This document shows, piece after piece, positions 6,973-14,555 of a DNA stretch of 48,851 bases (its first letter is position 1; each line of letters opens with the position of its first letter). The notes below the pieces were generated by a model. It had not been told where the DNA came from and made no database searches. It was given only the letters and a program-made list of their open reading frames with translations. The stretch is from Alphaproteobacteria bacterium. GTDB lineage: Bacteria; Pseudomonadota; Alphaproteobacteria; Micavibrionales; Micavibrionaceae. Both the position numbers and the translations under genes were made by a program. Where the stretch lies: NCBI GenBank assembly GCA_020445145.1, contig JAGRHC010000021.1, forward strand, positions 70,990-119,840, in the 5' to 3' direction.

Positions 6973-9900
6973 CGCTGGTGGTTTCTTCTTTTTTGGTCGG
7001 GGCGCCGAAGATGGCCGGTTTTTGTGGTTGTGATTTTTCCGGCTCAGTGGCTGGTTCTTGCGGTGGTGTTGTTGGTTGTGCACCGAAGATCGCCGGTTTT
7101 GCAGGGGTTTCTGGCGCGGATGTCTGTATTGGCGCTGCTGGGGGTTGAGCTGGTTCTAACGGCGCCGGGCTTTCGGTTTTTTGTGGCGCTGCACCGAAGA
7201 TTGCGGGTTTTGCCGAGGCTTCGGGCGCGGTCTGTATCTCGGTTTTTGGTTTTTCGATTTCCGGTGTTTCGATTGGGGTAGGCGCCTCGGGTTTTTGAGG
7301 TGCTGCGCCGAAGATGGCCGGTTTGGCTGGTGCTTCCGCAGCTGTAGGGGCTTCCGCAGCCGGTGCGCTCTGGGTTGTTTGTGGCATCAGTTGTTCTGCA
7401 GGTTTGGGCGCGGCACCGAAGATGGATGGCTTTGCGGGCGCTTCTGGCGCGACAGGGCTTACAGGTGTTTCCGTCGGCGTTTCGGCAGGCGCGGCGGGTT
7501 TGGCACCGAAGATGGCCGGTTTGGTTTCTGCGGTTTCCGTTTTTACGAGCGGTGGCGGAGCAATTGGAGCATTTTGCGTTGTTTGCGGGACTGGTGGTTC
7601 CTCAGATTTGGGTGCTGTGCCAAAAATAGCTGGTTTAGCTGGTGCTTCCTGTGCGAATGGCTGTGCTGGCGGCGCCGGGGGCTCAGCTTTTTGAGGGGCG
7701 CCGAAGATGGATGGTTTTGCAGGGGTTTCGGGCGCGGATGGCTGTGTTGGCGCTGCAGGCGTTTGTGGTGGTGGTTCTACCGGGGCCGCGTTTTCTGCTT
7801 TTTGGGGTGCGGCGCCGAAAATGGTTGGTTTTGCAGGAGCTTCGGGCGTTGCAGGTGTTTCTGTTTTTGGTGCTTCTACTTTTGGTGTTTCGATTGGGGC
7901 AGGCATGTCCGGTTTTTGAGCAGGCGTGCTTCCGAAAATTGACGGTTTGGCGTCTGGGGTTTCTGTTTTTACCAGTGGGGGTGGCGCGATTGGTGCAGTA
8001 TCAGTGACTGGAGCCTCTTCTTTTTTCTGAGGGGCGCCGAAGATAGATGGTTTTTCTGCGGCTGGCACTGTTGGTATTTGTGCCGGTGGCTCTATCGGGG
8101 CTGGGGCTTCCGTTTTTGACGGTGTTGTTCCGAAGATTGACGGTTTGGCTTGTTGTGGTTGGTCTTGCTGCTCTGGCGCAGGTGTAACGGGTGGTGTTAC
8201 GGGGGCTGCCGGCTTTACTTCTGGTGTTTCCTTTGGTGTTTCCGGGGCTTTTGAGAAGAAACCCATGGGGCCTGCGCCGGATTTTTCTCCGCTGGAGGCG
8301 ATATCAGCCGGTTTTTGCGCGACCAGAGGTGCGATTGGCGCAGCGGCGACCGGGGCCGGTGGTTGTACGGGTGCAAGAGGCGCCAATGGCGGCGGGGTTT
8401 GCGGGGGCGGCGTTGCCGGGCCACCGCTGGAGCCGCCGGAACCACCATCAGATCCGGGTGGTGCGTCCGGGATGTCGTTTTTCAGGCCGTATAGACCGAC
8501 CAGCGCGCAGATTCCTGCATCGATCGGGTTGACGTTCGGGCGATTATTTTTGGTGAAACCTTCGTTCAGCGCAGCGAGTTCTTCGGATGTTTCGACGGCG
8601 ACGTCGGCGCGCATTGCTGTCCAGCTTTTGTTGACCATGAGGTCGCGGAGTTTGGTGATGCTGCCTGCGTGTTTGATGATGTTTTCATCCGGCGGAGACA
8701 AGGTCATGAAGCGGGTGACACGCATGGCTTTGGCATGGCCGGGGTTGGAATAGAAGATGCCGCAGTCGACGACGGTTTCGCCGAAGGTGATCACGGCCTG
8801 ACCTTCTTTGAAGCCGCGCAAGCCGTCGTAGCTGGCGCGGGGGCGGAGCTGGACGCCGGCTTGTTTGGAGTCATGGTAGGAGCCAAGCTCAGAGCCGCCA
8901 GCCATCTGGAAGCCGGAAACTTCGGTGACCATCGCGGAGCCGACGGTTTTTTCGAAGAATTCTTTGGTTTCGGTCGGGTCTTCGAGTTTTCCGAAGATCT
9001 TGATGTTACAGTTCGCGGTGATGGAGTTGGCTTCCTCGCGGACACGCTTTTTCATCGCGGGCAAGTCCTGACCGGAGAAGACGAGGCAGAAGCCAAGCGA
9101 GCGGGCCTGTGCAGCCATAACGGCCATCCCTTGCGCGGTGTAGTAACCGACCTCGTCGAAAACAGTCATGAACGGGGTGGCGGAATGGGTCGGTTTGTTT
9201 TCGATGACGGTTTCGGATGAGCCTTCGACCGTGGAGCCGAGGGTGGAGCCCATCATCCCCTTCATGGTGGCGGCGACGATTTTACCGAGGTTGGCGACCT
9301 CGTCCCCGGATTTTTCGAGGGCCGGGATCAGAACGACGAGAATGCGGCGGTTGAGAACCACGTCGACCATGTCGACGTCGGCGGCCTGTGTATCGAAGAT
9401 GTAGCCATAGTCATCGCCCAAGGATTGCAGGGAGCGGGTGAACTGCATGGCGAGGTAGCCGTGCTGCTGGCTGGCGGTTTCGGTGTTGTATTGCGGGGTG
9501 TCGGGGCCCGGGGGCTTGACGTTCCCGTTGTCATCGTAGGCGTCGCCGATGAAGCCCGGCAGGGTGGCCAAATAGCCTGACAGACCGTCGCGGATATGTT
9601 TGGGGACGGTATCGTCGCGGGCCAGTTTGATGACGTTATTCAAAGACAAATAGTCGCGAATGGTGCGGACGGACATCGGGATGTCCTGATTGTCGCGTTT
9701 CCATGTCAGGATCGGCATGATCGAGCCGACGAGGGAGACAGCGCGTTCTTTCCACATCGCGTTGTCGCCTTCGGATTCCGGCATCAGGGAGACCAGCATG
9801 TTCACGAGGTAAGACGCCGAGCCGGATGAGAACGGGTTCATGGTGTTGGACGGGGCCTTCACGTCGGCGTTCCCGGTCATATAGTTCAGGACCAGAAGGT

Positions 9901-10450
9901 CATCGTCACGGCCAAAACGGCGGACCAGCGAGGACAGGGATGACCAGAGGTCGGTGTCTGCCTTACCGTCGACATAGACGAAGCCGGAGCCCCATGCCAT
10001 GGCATTGGTGACCATGGATTTCAGCCCTTCGGTTTTACCCGCGCCAGTTGTTCCAAGGTAGAGGACGTGGGTTCTGGCGTCGGAGTTTGTAAACCAGACT
10101 TCTTCGTTGGTTTTTTCAACGTTGCCGAGGTAGAGAATGCCTTCTGCTTTGCCTTTTTTACCATTACGACCGTTGTTTTTGTCCTTGAATTTTGCGCCCA
10201 TGGGGAGCTTGAAGGCAAGGCTTCGGTCGCGGCTGATGAGCCAGAGGAAATAGAGGAACAGGAAGACCATAATCAGGTCGGCGAATGTCAGAAGCCATTC
10301 GTTGAAATAGATTCCCATGCCGGCGGCGATGAATATCAGGGTCGACCAGTTTGTTGTTGACAGGGCATCGGCGATACGCGTGGTTAACGGTCGGACATCC
10401 CTCAGGATGGCCTCATGTTTATGTTCGTATTTCCTCTGGTTTAATGCCAT
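6959..10450 (-). CDS. icmO: IcmO/DotL-like type IVB secretion coupling ATPase with repeat tail
   Basis: The protein is 1163 residues. Two membrane segments lie at about 36-50 and 53-72. The VirD4/TraD-type ATPase core follows, with Walker A GTTGAGKT at 133-140, Walker B FMTVFDEVGYY near 427-437, and an arginine-rich region SLGFCLVFSGQDLPAMKKRVREEANSI. These details (DEVGYY, SGQDLPAM) are those of IcmO/DotL and plasmid TrbC rather than VirD4. DotL receives effectors or DNA-protein substrates and feeds them to the secretion channel at the inner membrane. After about residue 660 the protein becomes a ~500-residue proline/alanine-rich tail with twelve KP(S/A/T)IFG motifs, far longer than the adaptor-binding tail of Legionella DotL. 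The gene is preceded by orf192 (11-base gap) and icmP. Confidence 0.88.
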   Translation of the reverse strand: MALNQRKYEHKHEAILRDVRPLTTRIADALSTTNWSTLIFIAAGMGIYFNEWLLTFADLIMVFLFLYFLWLISRDRSLAFKLPMGAKFKDKNNGRNGKKGKAEGILYLGNVEKTNEEVWFTNSDARTHVLYLGTTGAGKTEGLKSMVTNAMAWGSGFVYVDGKADTDLWSSLSSLVRRFGRDDDLLVLNYMTGNADVKAPSNTMNPFSSGSASYLVNMLVSLMPESEGDNAMWKERAVSLVGSIMPILTWKRDNQDIPMSVRTIRDYLSLNNVIKLARDDTVPKHIRDGLSGYLATLPGFIGDAYDDNGNVKPPGPDTPQYNTETASQQHGYLAMQFTRSLQSLGDDYGYIFDTQAADVDMVDVVLNRRILVVLIPALEKSGDEVANLGKIVAATMKGMMGSTLGSTVEGSSETVIENKPTHSATPFMTVFDEVGYYTAQGMAVMAAQARSLGFCLVFSGQDLPAMKKRVREEANSITANCNIKIFGKLEDPTETKEFFEKTVGSAMVTEVSGFQMAGGSELGSYHDSKQAGVQLRPRASYDGLRGFKEGQAVITFGETVVDCGIFYSNPGHAKAMRVTRFMTLSPPDENIIKHAGSITKLRDLMVNKSWTAMRADVAVETSEELAALNEGFTKNNRPNVNPIDAGICALVGLYGLKNDIPDAPPGSDGGSGGSSGGPATPPPQTPPPLAPLAPVQPPAPVAAAPIAPLVAQKPADIASSGEKSGAGPMGFFSKAPETPKETPEVKPAAPVTPPVTPAPEQQDQPQQAKPSIFGTTPSKTEAPAPIEPPAQIPTVPAAEKPSIFGAPQKKEEAPVTDTAPIAPPPLVKTETPDAKPSIFGSTPAQKPDMPAPIETPKVEAPKTETPATPEAPAKPTIFGAAPQKAENAAPVEPPPQTPAAPTQPSAPETPAKPSIFGAPQKAEPPAPPAQPFAQEAPAKPAIFGTAPKSEEPPVPQTTQNAPIAPPPLVKTETAETKPAIFGAKPAAPAETPTETPVSPVAPEAPAKPSIFGAAPKPAEQLMPQTTQSAPAAEAPTAAEAPAKPAIFGAAPQKPEAPTPIETPEIEKPKTEIQTAPEASAKPAIFGAAPQKTESPAPLEPAQPPAAPIQTSAPETPAKPAIFGAQPTTPPQEPATEPEKSQPQKPAIFGAPTKKEETTSDDDQ
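6994..8146 (-). repeat. coding repeat region: twelve KPxIFG units in the IcmO-like tail
   Basis: Residues ~769-1153 of the coupling ATPase carry twelve copies of KP(S/A/T)IFG, each usually followed by (A/T)(A/T)PxK and a Glu/Pro-rich spacer of 20-40 residues. On the plus strand this shows as many copies of CCGAAGATGGCCGGTTT and variants. The units are not identical in DNA, so this is not a recent expansion of one unit. Antisense reading produces long Gly/Cys-rich open frames that are not genes. Confidence 0.9.
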
Positions 10451-10461
10451 ATTTGAGCGAC

Positions 10462-11040
10462 CTACTGACGACTATTTAGAAACTCGTCGGCTGACATAGC
10501 CTGTCCTGGCTGGGATGATCCGCCAAGCGTTGAGGATGCGGTTGTTTGCAGTTGTCCGGGGGCCGGGCGACCTTTTAGCATGACGGACAGGGTCCATGTT
10601 GCGAGCAATACAAAAATAAGCAGCATTGCCAAGACCGGGCCTAGTTTTTCAGTTTTTTTCTTTTTTTCTGCATCACCTACGATCCCTGCTTGCGCTGACG
10701 GAATGGCTTGTACATTGCTGTAGGTTGCCGGGCGGATTTTCCCGTGGGCGCCTTGAAGGGCGGCTGAGGTTGCCATGAGGGCCGATACTGCGGCCTCCTT
10801 TGTTTCGAAGGGTGCGATTTCCGTTATTCCGCCGTCTGTGTTTTTCAACGCGAGGATGAATTGTTTGGATTTTTTGTCTTCTTTGACTTCAAGGGCACAA
10901 GATTGTGCCTGTTCCAGATCCATTTGCCAGATGACAGGGGTTGCTGCTTCGGGAAGGGACAGAATTAGTTTTCCATCGACGACGTTTGCGATGGATTGTG
11001 TTGTTTGTGTGTTGTCCTGTTTCAATTTTCCAGCTTTCAT
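10462..11040 (-). CDS. unknown one-TM protein between icmP and icmO
   Basis: The start at 11038-11040 is supported by GAGGAG eight bases upstream. The 192-residue product has a soluble N-terminal domain of ~125 residues (KLILSLPEAATPVIWQMDLEQA...; a small mixed alpha/beta appearance), a lysine cluster (EKKKKTEK), one membrane segment at about 133-155 (LGPVLAMLLIFVLLATWTLS) and a short tail ending SADEFLNSRQ. The lysine cluster before the TM suggests the large domain is cytoplasmic. No family is recognised. Its place between dotM- and dotL-like genes parallels the plasmid R64 order trbA-trbB-trbC, but it shows no thioredoxin CxxC motif as TrbB would. Confidence 0.65.
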   Translation of the reverse strand: MKAGKLKQDNTQTTQSIANVVDGKLILSLPEAATPVIWQMDLEQAQSCALEVKEDKKSKQFILALKNTDGGITEIAPFETKEAAVSALMATSAALQGAHGKIRPATYSNVQAIPSAQAGIVGDAEKKKKTEKLGPVLAMLLIFVLLATWTLSVMLKGRPAPGQLQTTASSTLGGSSQPGQAMSADEFLNSRQ

Positions 11041-11075
11041 TGTTGTTGCTCCTCGCACGGGAATTTAGGGTCCGG

Positions 11076-12284
11076 TTACACAGCCTTCTTCACGCCACGT
11101 TTCGATGATTTACTGTAGTCGAGCTGCGGGATGGGGCGTGCACGTCCTGAGCTCATATAATCACGAATTGAACCGACAGCATTTTCCATTTTAGGGACCG
11201 GGATCGGTCTTTGGGTCATGCGTTCAGCCTTAAAGTGCGACATCGCGCCTAAGGATTCCATGTGGTAGGACTGGCGCCCCATGTTGTTTAACGGGTACCA
11301 GAGTGTCCGGTCGTGGGCGCGGAGCCATACAAATTGTGCCGGGGCCAAAACGCCGCCTTCTTCGCGAGCGAAAGCAAGAGCGCGGAGCATTGCGGTTGTT
11401 ACGAATGCGTGGCGGTTGGCTTGGGCCAGTGTTTTCCCGGCGAGATCCTTGTTTTGCAGGACTGCGCGAGCTTCTTTCAAAAGTTTCGGGTCTTTCGTGA
11501 GGTTCAGGCCGTATTTCATGCTCCAGCATTTTGCGACACGGCCCAACATGTCGTCAGCATCCGCTCTTTTGCGGCCTGCTTTGAGGCAGAAGGCGGCGAG
11601 CAGAATTTGCATGTAGTCCGGCAAGGCGTTTGGTCCTTTCCAGCGGCCTTTGAGTTGTTCTGTGAAGGCGCGGGCGGCAGCGTCTTCATCGATTTTTCCG
11701 TCCGGGACAGGGATGTTGTAGTAGGCCAGCCATTCTTCAGGGCCCAATGCTTCGGCGAAAAGCGGCAGTTCAGCCGGGACCGGTGAGCCGGGCGGACGTG
11801 GGGGCTGGGTCGATGGATTGAATTTGGCGAACGGTGCGATGACCGGGAAAATCTGGGATTGACGCTCAATGAGGTCTTCCAAGCCCATTCTCTTGCGGTA
11901 GGAGGTCTGTGGGCCGCGGAGTAAGCACCATAATGCCCCCATTCCGATTACTACAATCAGGGGCGTCCGCAGCGGCTGCATGGTCATGGCGCTGAAGATG
12001 GCGAGGCTTTGATAGTCTAGCTGGCTTTTTTTGATTTTTGGGACTTGATCAAAATATTTGAAGAATTCCAGTTTATTGTCTTTGAACGTGAATGTGTAAT
12101 TGCTGTCAAGGAACCATGATACCATCCACATTTCGCTGTAGCGGATCCAGCGAACCATTTCACGGACTTCGGCGTGGAAGAATATCCAGAACAGCCATAT
12201 CAGGGCAGCAAAAACGATGAGCATGATGCCCCATCCAATGCTGTTTTCGTATAACGTATCGTGTCCCTGCTGTCCGTTACTCAA
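11076..12284 (-). CDS. icmP: IcmP/DotM-like coupling complex protein
   Basis: The protein is 402 residues with membrane segments near 18-38 and 107-124 and a soluble C-terminal domain. The conserved DotM/TrbA block is visible: HAFVTTAMLRALAFAREEGG, then VLAPAQFVWLRAHDRTLWYPLNNMGR and E-x-x-GAMSHFKAE. DotM is the inner-membrane partner of DotL in the type IV coupling complex and recognises some effectors. The reading frame has no ATG at its start; TTG at 12282-12284 is the only plausible initiator, with no clear Shine-Dalgarno sequence. It heads the four-gene operon icmP-orf192-icmO-orf245. No other Dot/Icm gene (dotB, icmE, icmK and so on) lies in this window. Confidence 0.87.
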   Translation of the reverse strand: MSNGQQGHDTLYENSIGWGIMLIVFAALIWLFWIFFHAEVREMVRWIRYSEMWMVSWFLDSNYTFTFKDNKLEFFKYFDQVPKIKKSQLDYQSLAIFSAMTMQPLRTPLIVVIGMGALWCLLRGPQTSYRKRMGLEDLIERQSQIFPVIAPFAKFNPSTQPPRPPGSPVPAELPLFAEALGPEEWLAYYNIPVPDGKIDEDAAARAFTEQLKGRWKGPNALPDYMQILLAAFCLKAGRKRADADDMLGRVAKCWSMKYGLNLTKDPKLLKEARAVLQNKDLAGKTLAQANRHAFVTTAMLRALAFAREEGGVLAPAQFVWLRAHDRTLWYPLNNMGRQSYHMESLGAMSHFKAERMTQRPIPVPKMENAVGSIRDYMSSGRARPIPQLDYSKSSKRGVKKAV

Positions 12285-12500
12285 GGCTAAAACCCACTTA
12301 TTCTATCGACGTTATTTTAACTGTCCCATTATAAGATATGTAACTTACCAGAAAAAATATTAAAAAACCAATAGCGTAGTGAAATATTTTGCTTTTTTGT
12401 CTCAAGAACAATCGATGTGTGAAAAGCGCTTGATCGATGGGGGGTGTTTCTGCTAAGTCTACGGGCGCATCGGGCGGACACCTGTTTCGCTTTCTTGATC

Positions 12501-12575
12501 GCCGGCTTAGCACAGTGGTAGTGCAGCGGTTTTGTAAACCGAAGGTCGGGGGTTCAAATCCCTCAGCCGGCACCA
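12501..12575 (+). tRNA. tRNA-Thr (anticodon UGU)
   Basis: The 75 bases fold as a full cloverleaf: acceptor GCCGGCT with AGCCGGC, discriminator A and an encoded CCA; D stem GCAC/GTGC; anticodon loop TTTGTAA giving anticodon TGT (reads ACA); T stem GGGGG/CCCTC with loop TTCAAAT. The top pair of the anticodon stem is a G-A mismatch (27-43), and one T-stem pair is G-T. Confidence 0.93.
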
Positions 12576-12635
12576 TTTTCCAGATAGATCACCGCACTCT
12601 AGTTTCTTATAATACTTTTCTTGACGAACCTTTTT

Positions 12636-12836
12636 ATGCGATTCAATCGGTTACTAAATAAGAAAACGTATTATTATATTCTTAAATCATCTGCAAAAAG
12701 CTATGACGCAGAACTTTTACGAAATTGTCCCGGTTGTGGTGGCGACTGGCATCAAGAACAGCCTCTTCATGACATATTTGATTTCATGTGCGAGCGTTGT
12801 GGTTTGCTCTCTAATATTGCCTTTAATGTCAGGTAA
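12636..12836 (+). CDS. small zinc-ribbon protein, possibly a fragment
   Basis: This 66-codon frame encodes two CxxC pairs, CPGCGGDW and CERCGL, about 20 residues apart, the spacing of a zinc ribbon. The block CPGCGGDW...PLHDIFDFMCERCGLLSN resembles, from memory, the C-terminal zinc-ribbon end of DUF2310-type proteins, so it could be a real small protein or the remnant of a longer gene. A TTG at 12621 is also in frame. No Shine-Dalgarno sequence is seen; a TATAAT sits just upstream at about 12609-12614. It follows the tRNA gene and is AT-richer than its neighbours. Confidence 0.45.
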   Translation: MRFNRLLNKKTYYYILKSSAKSYDAELLRNCPGCGGDWHQEQPLHDIFDFMCERCGLLSNIAFNVR

Positions 12837-12907
12837 AAGAATTAATCTATCTAGTAGATGGGTGGTTTAAATATCATTTTTTTGCTCTTGATGTTGAAGT
12901 TCTGATT

Positions 12908-13462
12908 TTATTTTGCCCCGATAATTGGTTCGTATTGGCTTTTCAGGGTTGTGAAGGTTTCCCAGAAGGGGGTGGGTTTTGTGCCTGCGATGATTGCTAT
13001 GAGGCGGGCGAGATGAGTGTGCCAGCCTGGGCCGACATTGGTCATGGCGGGGGCCGGGATATTGCTGTGGGTTATGCTGAGCAGGGTTTGATCCCCTTGG
13101 GGGGTTAATTCGAAAAGTACGATTGTATCTGTCTCTCCCATTTTCCATGTGTAGGAGAGTTTTGTGGGTGGTTCGACGATCAGGATTTCGCCTTTGGCAT
13201 TATAGGGAGCGCCAAACTCTTCGGGGACGGCCTCGTCGGTCAGATTTTGGTTTTGAAAGGTTACGTCATAGGGGCCTTTTTCGCGGAATGGCGTGTTGAT
13301 TGTATTGAGCCAGAGTGCGCTTTTTTCGGAGTCTGTGATGTAGGACCAGACGATGTCTATTGGCGCCGGCATGAGCCTTTTGACATGGAGCGTGCCTTGC
13401 GCTGTGATGTCAGCGTAGGTTTCGTTGATGTCAGTTGTTTGTTTGGTTTGCGTTTGGTTCAT
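12908..13462 (-). CDS. SRPBCC/AHSA1-family protein
   Basis: The 184-residue product shows the START/Bet v1-like AHSA1 pattern: an opening strand LHVKRLMPAPIDIVWSYITDSEKSALWL, a central VEPPTKLSYTWKMGE and a C-terminal helix PGWHTHLARLIAIIAG. Such proteins bind hydrophobic ligands or act as co-chaperone-like factors; the ligand is unknown. It begins one base after the stop of the ArsR-type regulator, the very common ArsR-AHSA1 two-gene operon, and is therefore probably controlled by that repressor. Confidence 0.85.
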   Translation of the reverse strand: MNQTQTKQTTDINETYADITAQGTLHVKRLMPAPIDIVWSYITDSEKSALWLNTINTPFREKGPYDVTFQNQNLTDEAVPEEFGAPYNAKGEILIVEPPTKLSYTWKMGETDTIVLFELTPQGDQTLLSITHSNIPAPAMTNVGPGWHTHLARLIAIIAGTKPTPFWETFTTLKSQYEPIIGAK

Positions 13463-13463
13463 T

Positions 13464-13787
13464 TTATTTATCCTTTTTTGGGGTGTGTTCTTTTGTGAGC
13501 AGGGCTTCGAGGGTGTCGAGGCGTTGGTTCCAGTAGGCTCTCATCTGGGTCAGCCATTCCCACATTTCATCGACGCCTTGCGGGTTTAGGGAGTAGATGC
13601 GCTGCTGGGCTCGTTTCTCAGTGTTGACCAGATTTGCTTCGCGTAAAATTTTCAGGTGTTGTGAGATGGCCGGGGCACTGATTTCAAATTGGCGTGAAAT
13701 ATCTGATGCGGCAATTTCTCCGCTGGCCGCAATAATTTCGATTATGCGGCGGCGGTTGGGGTCTGAGAGTGCTGCGAATCTGTCCAT
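13464..13787 (-). CDS. ArsR-family winged-helix repressor
   Basis: The 107-residue protein begins MDRFAALSDPNRRRIIEII, the classical ArsR opening, then a helix-turn-helix (SDISRQFEISAPAISQHLKILREANLV) and the wing (RAQQRIYSLNP). No metal-binding ELCVCDL-type cysteine motif is present, so sensing by heavy metal is unlikely; this matches the subgroup paired with AHSA1 proteins. The promoter upstream contains a perfect 12-bp palindrome, consistent with autoregulation of the two-gene operon. Confidence 0.9.
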   Translation of the reverse strand: MDRFAALSDPNRRRIIEIIAASGEIAASDISRQFEISAPAISQHLKILREANLVNTEKRAQQRIYSLNPQGVDEMWEWLTQMRAYWNQRLDTLEALLTKEHTPKKDK

Positions 13788-13794
13788 GTGTTAA

Positions 13795-13822
13795 TTATTA
13801 GTCATTCACTTAATTAAGTCAA
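13795..13822 (-). promoter_or_regulatory. promoter and likely operator of the arsR-AHSA1 operon
   Basis: On the minus strand TTGACT (plus 13817-13822) and TAATAA (plus 13795-13800) lie 16 bases apart. The perfect palindrome ACTTAATTAAGT (13808-13819) overlaps the -35 edge and spacer, a position where a bound ArsR dimer would block RNA polymerase. Confidence 0.6.
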
Positions 13823-13888
13823 TACTAAAATAATAGAGTGTGTTTTTATGGCTTGAGAAAGGCCCTATGTTGTAGGGGAGCTTTTGCG

Positions 13889-14527
13889 TTAGCTGGACTG
13901 GACGATGATGTCGTAGTTGGTGGCGATGGTTGGCAGGCCGCCGGGGACGCTTTCGCCAAGGGCGACTAAGTGCCATTTTGGGCCTTCTCGGTTTAAGGAG
14001 GCTACCAACATGCCTGTTTCTTTGCATTCTTCGATGTCAGGGTCGAGTTCGTAGCGCAGAATTTCTTCTCCGTTATCTGTCAGCAGCAGGCGGAGGTAGC
14101 AGTTTCGGATTTTTGAGAGGGTTTGTTCTCTTTCTTCTCCCTGATAGATCGATATTACAAACATCAGGCGCAGAATATCGAAGGGGATTGCTTGTAAATC
14201 CAAAGAAATTGATTCATCGTCGCCTTCGCCGGCACCGGTCCGGTTGTCTCCGCCGTAGATGACTCCTTTTTCTTTGCTTTCGGGATTGTTGTAGAAAACG
14301 AAGTCTTCGTTGATGCGGGTTTTGTCGTTTCTGTTGAGGAGGAAGCAGCTTAGGTCCACGTCCGGCGGGTCGCTGTCGAAAGCGTTGGCGTCCCAGCCTA
14401 CGGCAATGGTCAGATTACGAAGGGTCGGGTGTTTGGCTGACAGGTTTACGTCTTCTCCCTTTGCGATGCGGTTGTCGCTAATTTCGAATTTGTTTTCATC
14501 GAACTGGGTATCGAAAATATCTACCAT
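13889..14527 (-). CDS. TerD-domain stress protein
   Basis: The 212-residue protein fits the TerD/CABP fold: LRNLTIAVGWDANAF, DVDLSCFLLNRNDKTR, DFVFYNNPESKEKGVIYGGDNRTGAGEGDDESISLDL (acidic calcium-binding loops), and VISIYQGEEREQTLSKIRNCYLRLL. TerD-type proteins are calcium-binding cytoplasmic proteins linked to tellurite, phage and general envelope stress; their biochemistry is poorly known. It is the downstream gene of a pair with the TerA-like gene (28-base gap). Tellurite resistance as such should not be assumed. Confidence 0.85.
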   Translation of the reverse strand: MVDIFDTQFDENKFEISDNRIAKGEDVNLSAKHPTLRNLTIAVGWDANAFDSDPPDVDLSCFLLNRNDKTRINEDFVFYNNPESKEKGVIYGGDNRTGAGEGDDESISLDLQAIPFDILRLMFVISIYQGEEREQTLSKIRNCYLRLLLTDNGEEILRYELDPDIEECKETGMLVASLNREGPKWHLVALGESVPGGLPTIATNYDIIVQSS

Positions 14528-14555
14528 GTTTGTTCTTGTCCTTGTGTTCTGCTCT

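Noticed and set aside
7181..8753. Long plus-strand frames rich in Gly, Cys and Trp opposite the icmO-like gene
   Set aside because: They are antisense to the proline/alanine-rich KPxIFG repeat tail, and their repetitiveness follows from it; no ribosome sites or families.
12298..12576. 92-codon minus-strand frame beginning MVPAEGFEPPTFGLQ
   Set aside because: The first half is the antisense of the tRNA-Thr gene, a well-known false protein in databases. The last ~37 codons contain a hydrophobic stretch (IGFLIFFLVSYISYNG) just upstream of icmP, but only a TTG could start it and no ribosome site is present, so I do not call a gene.
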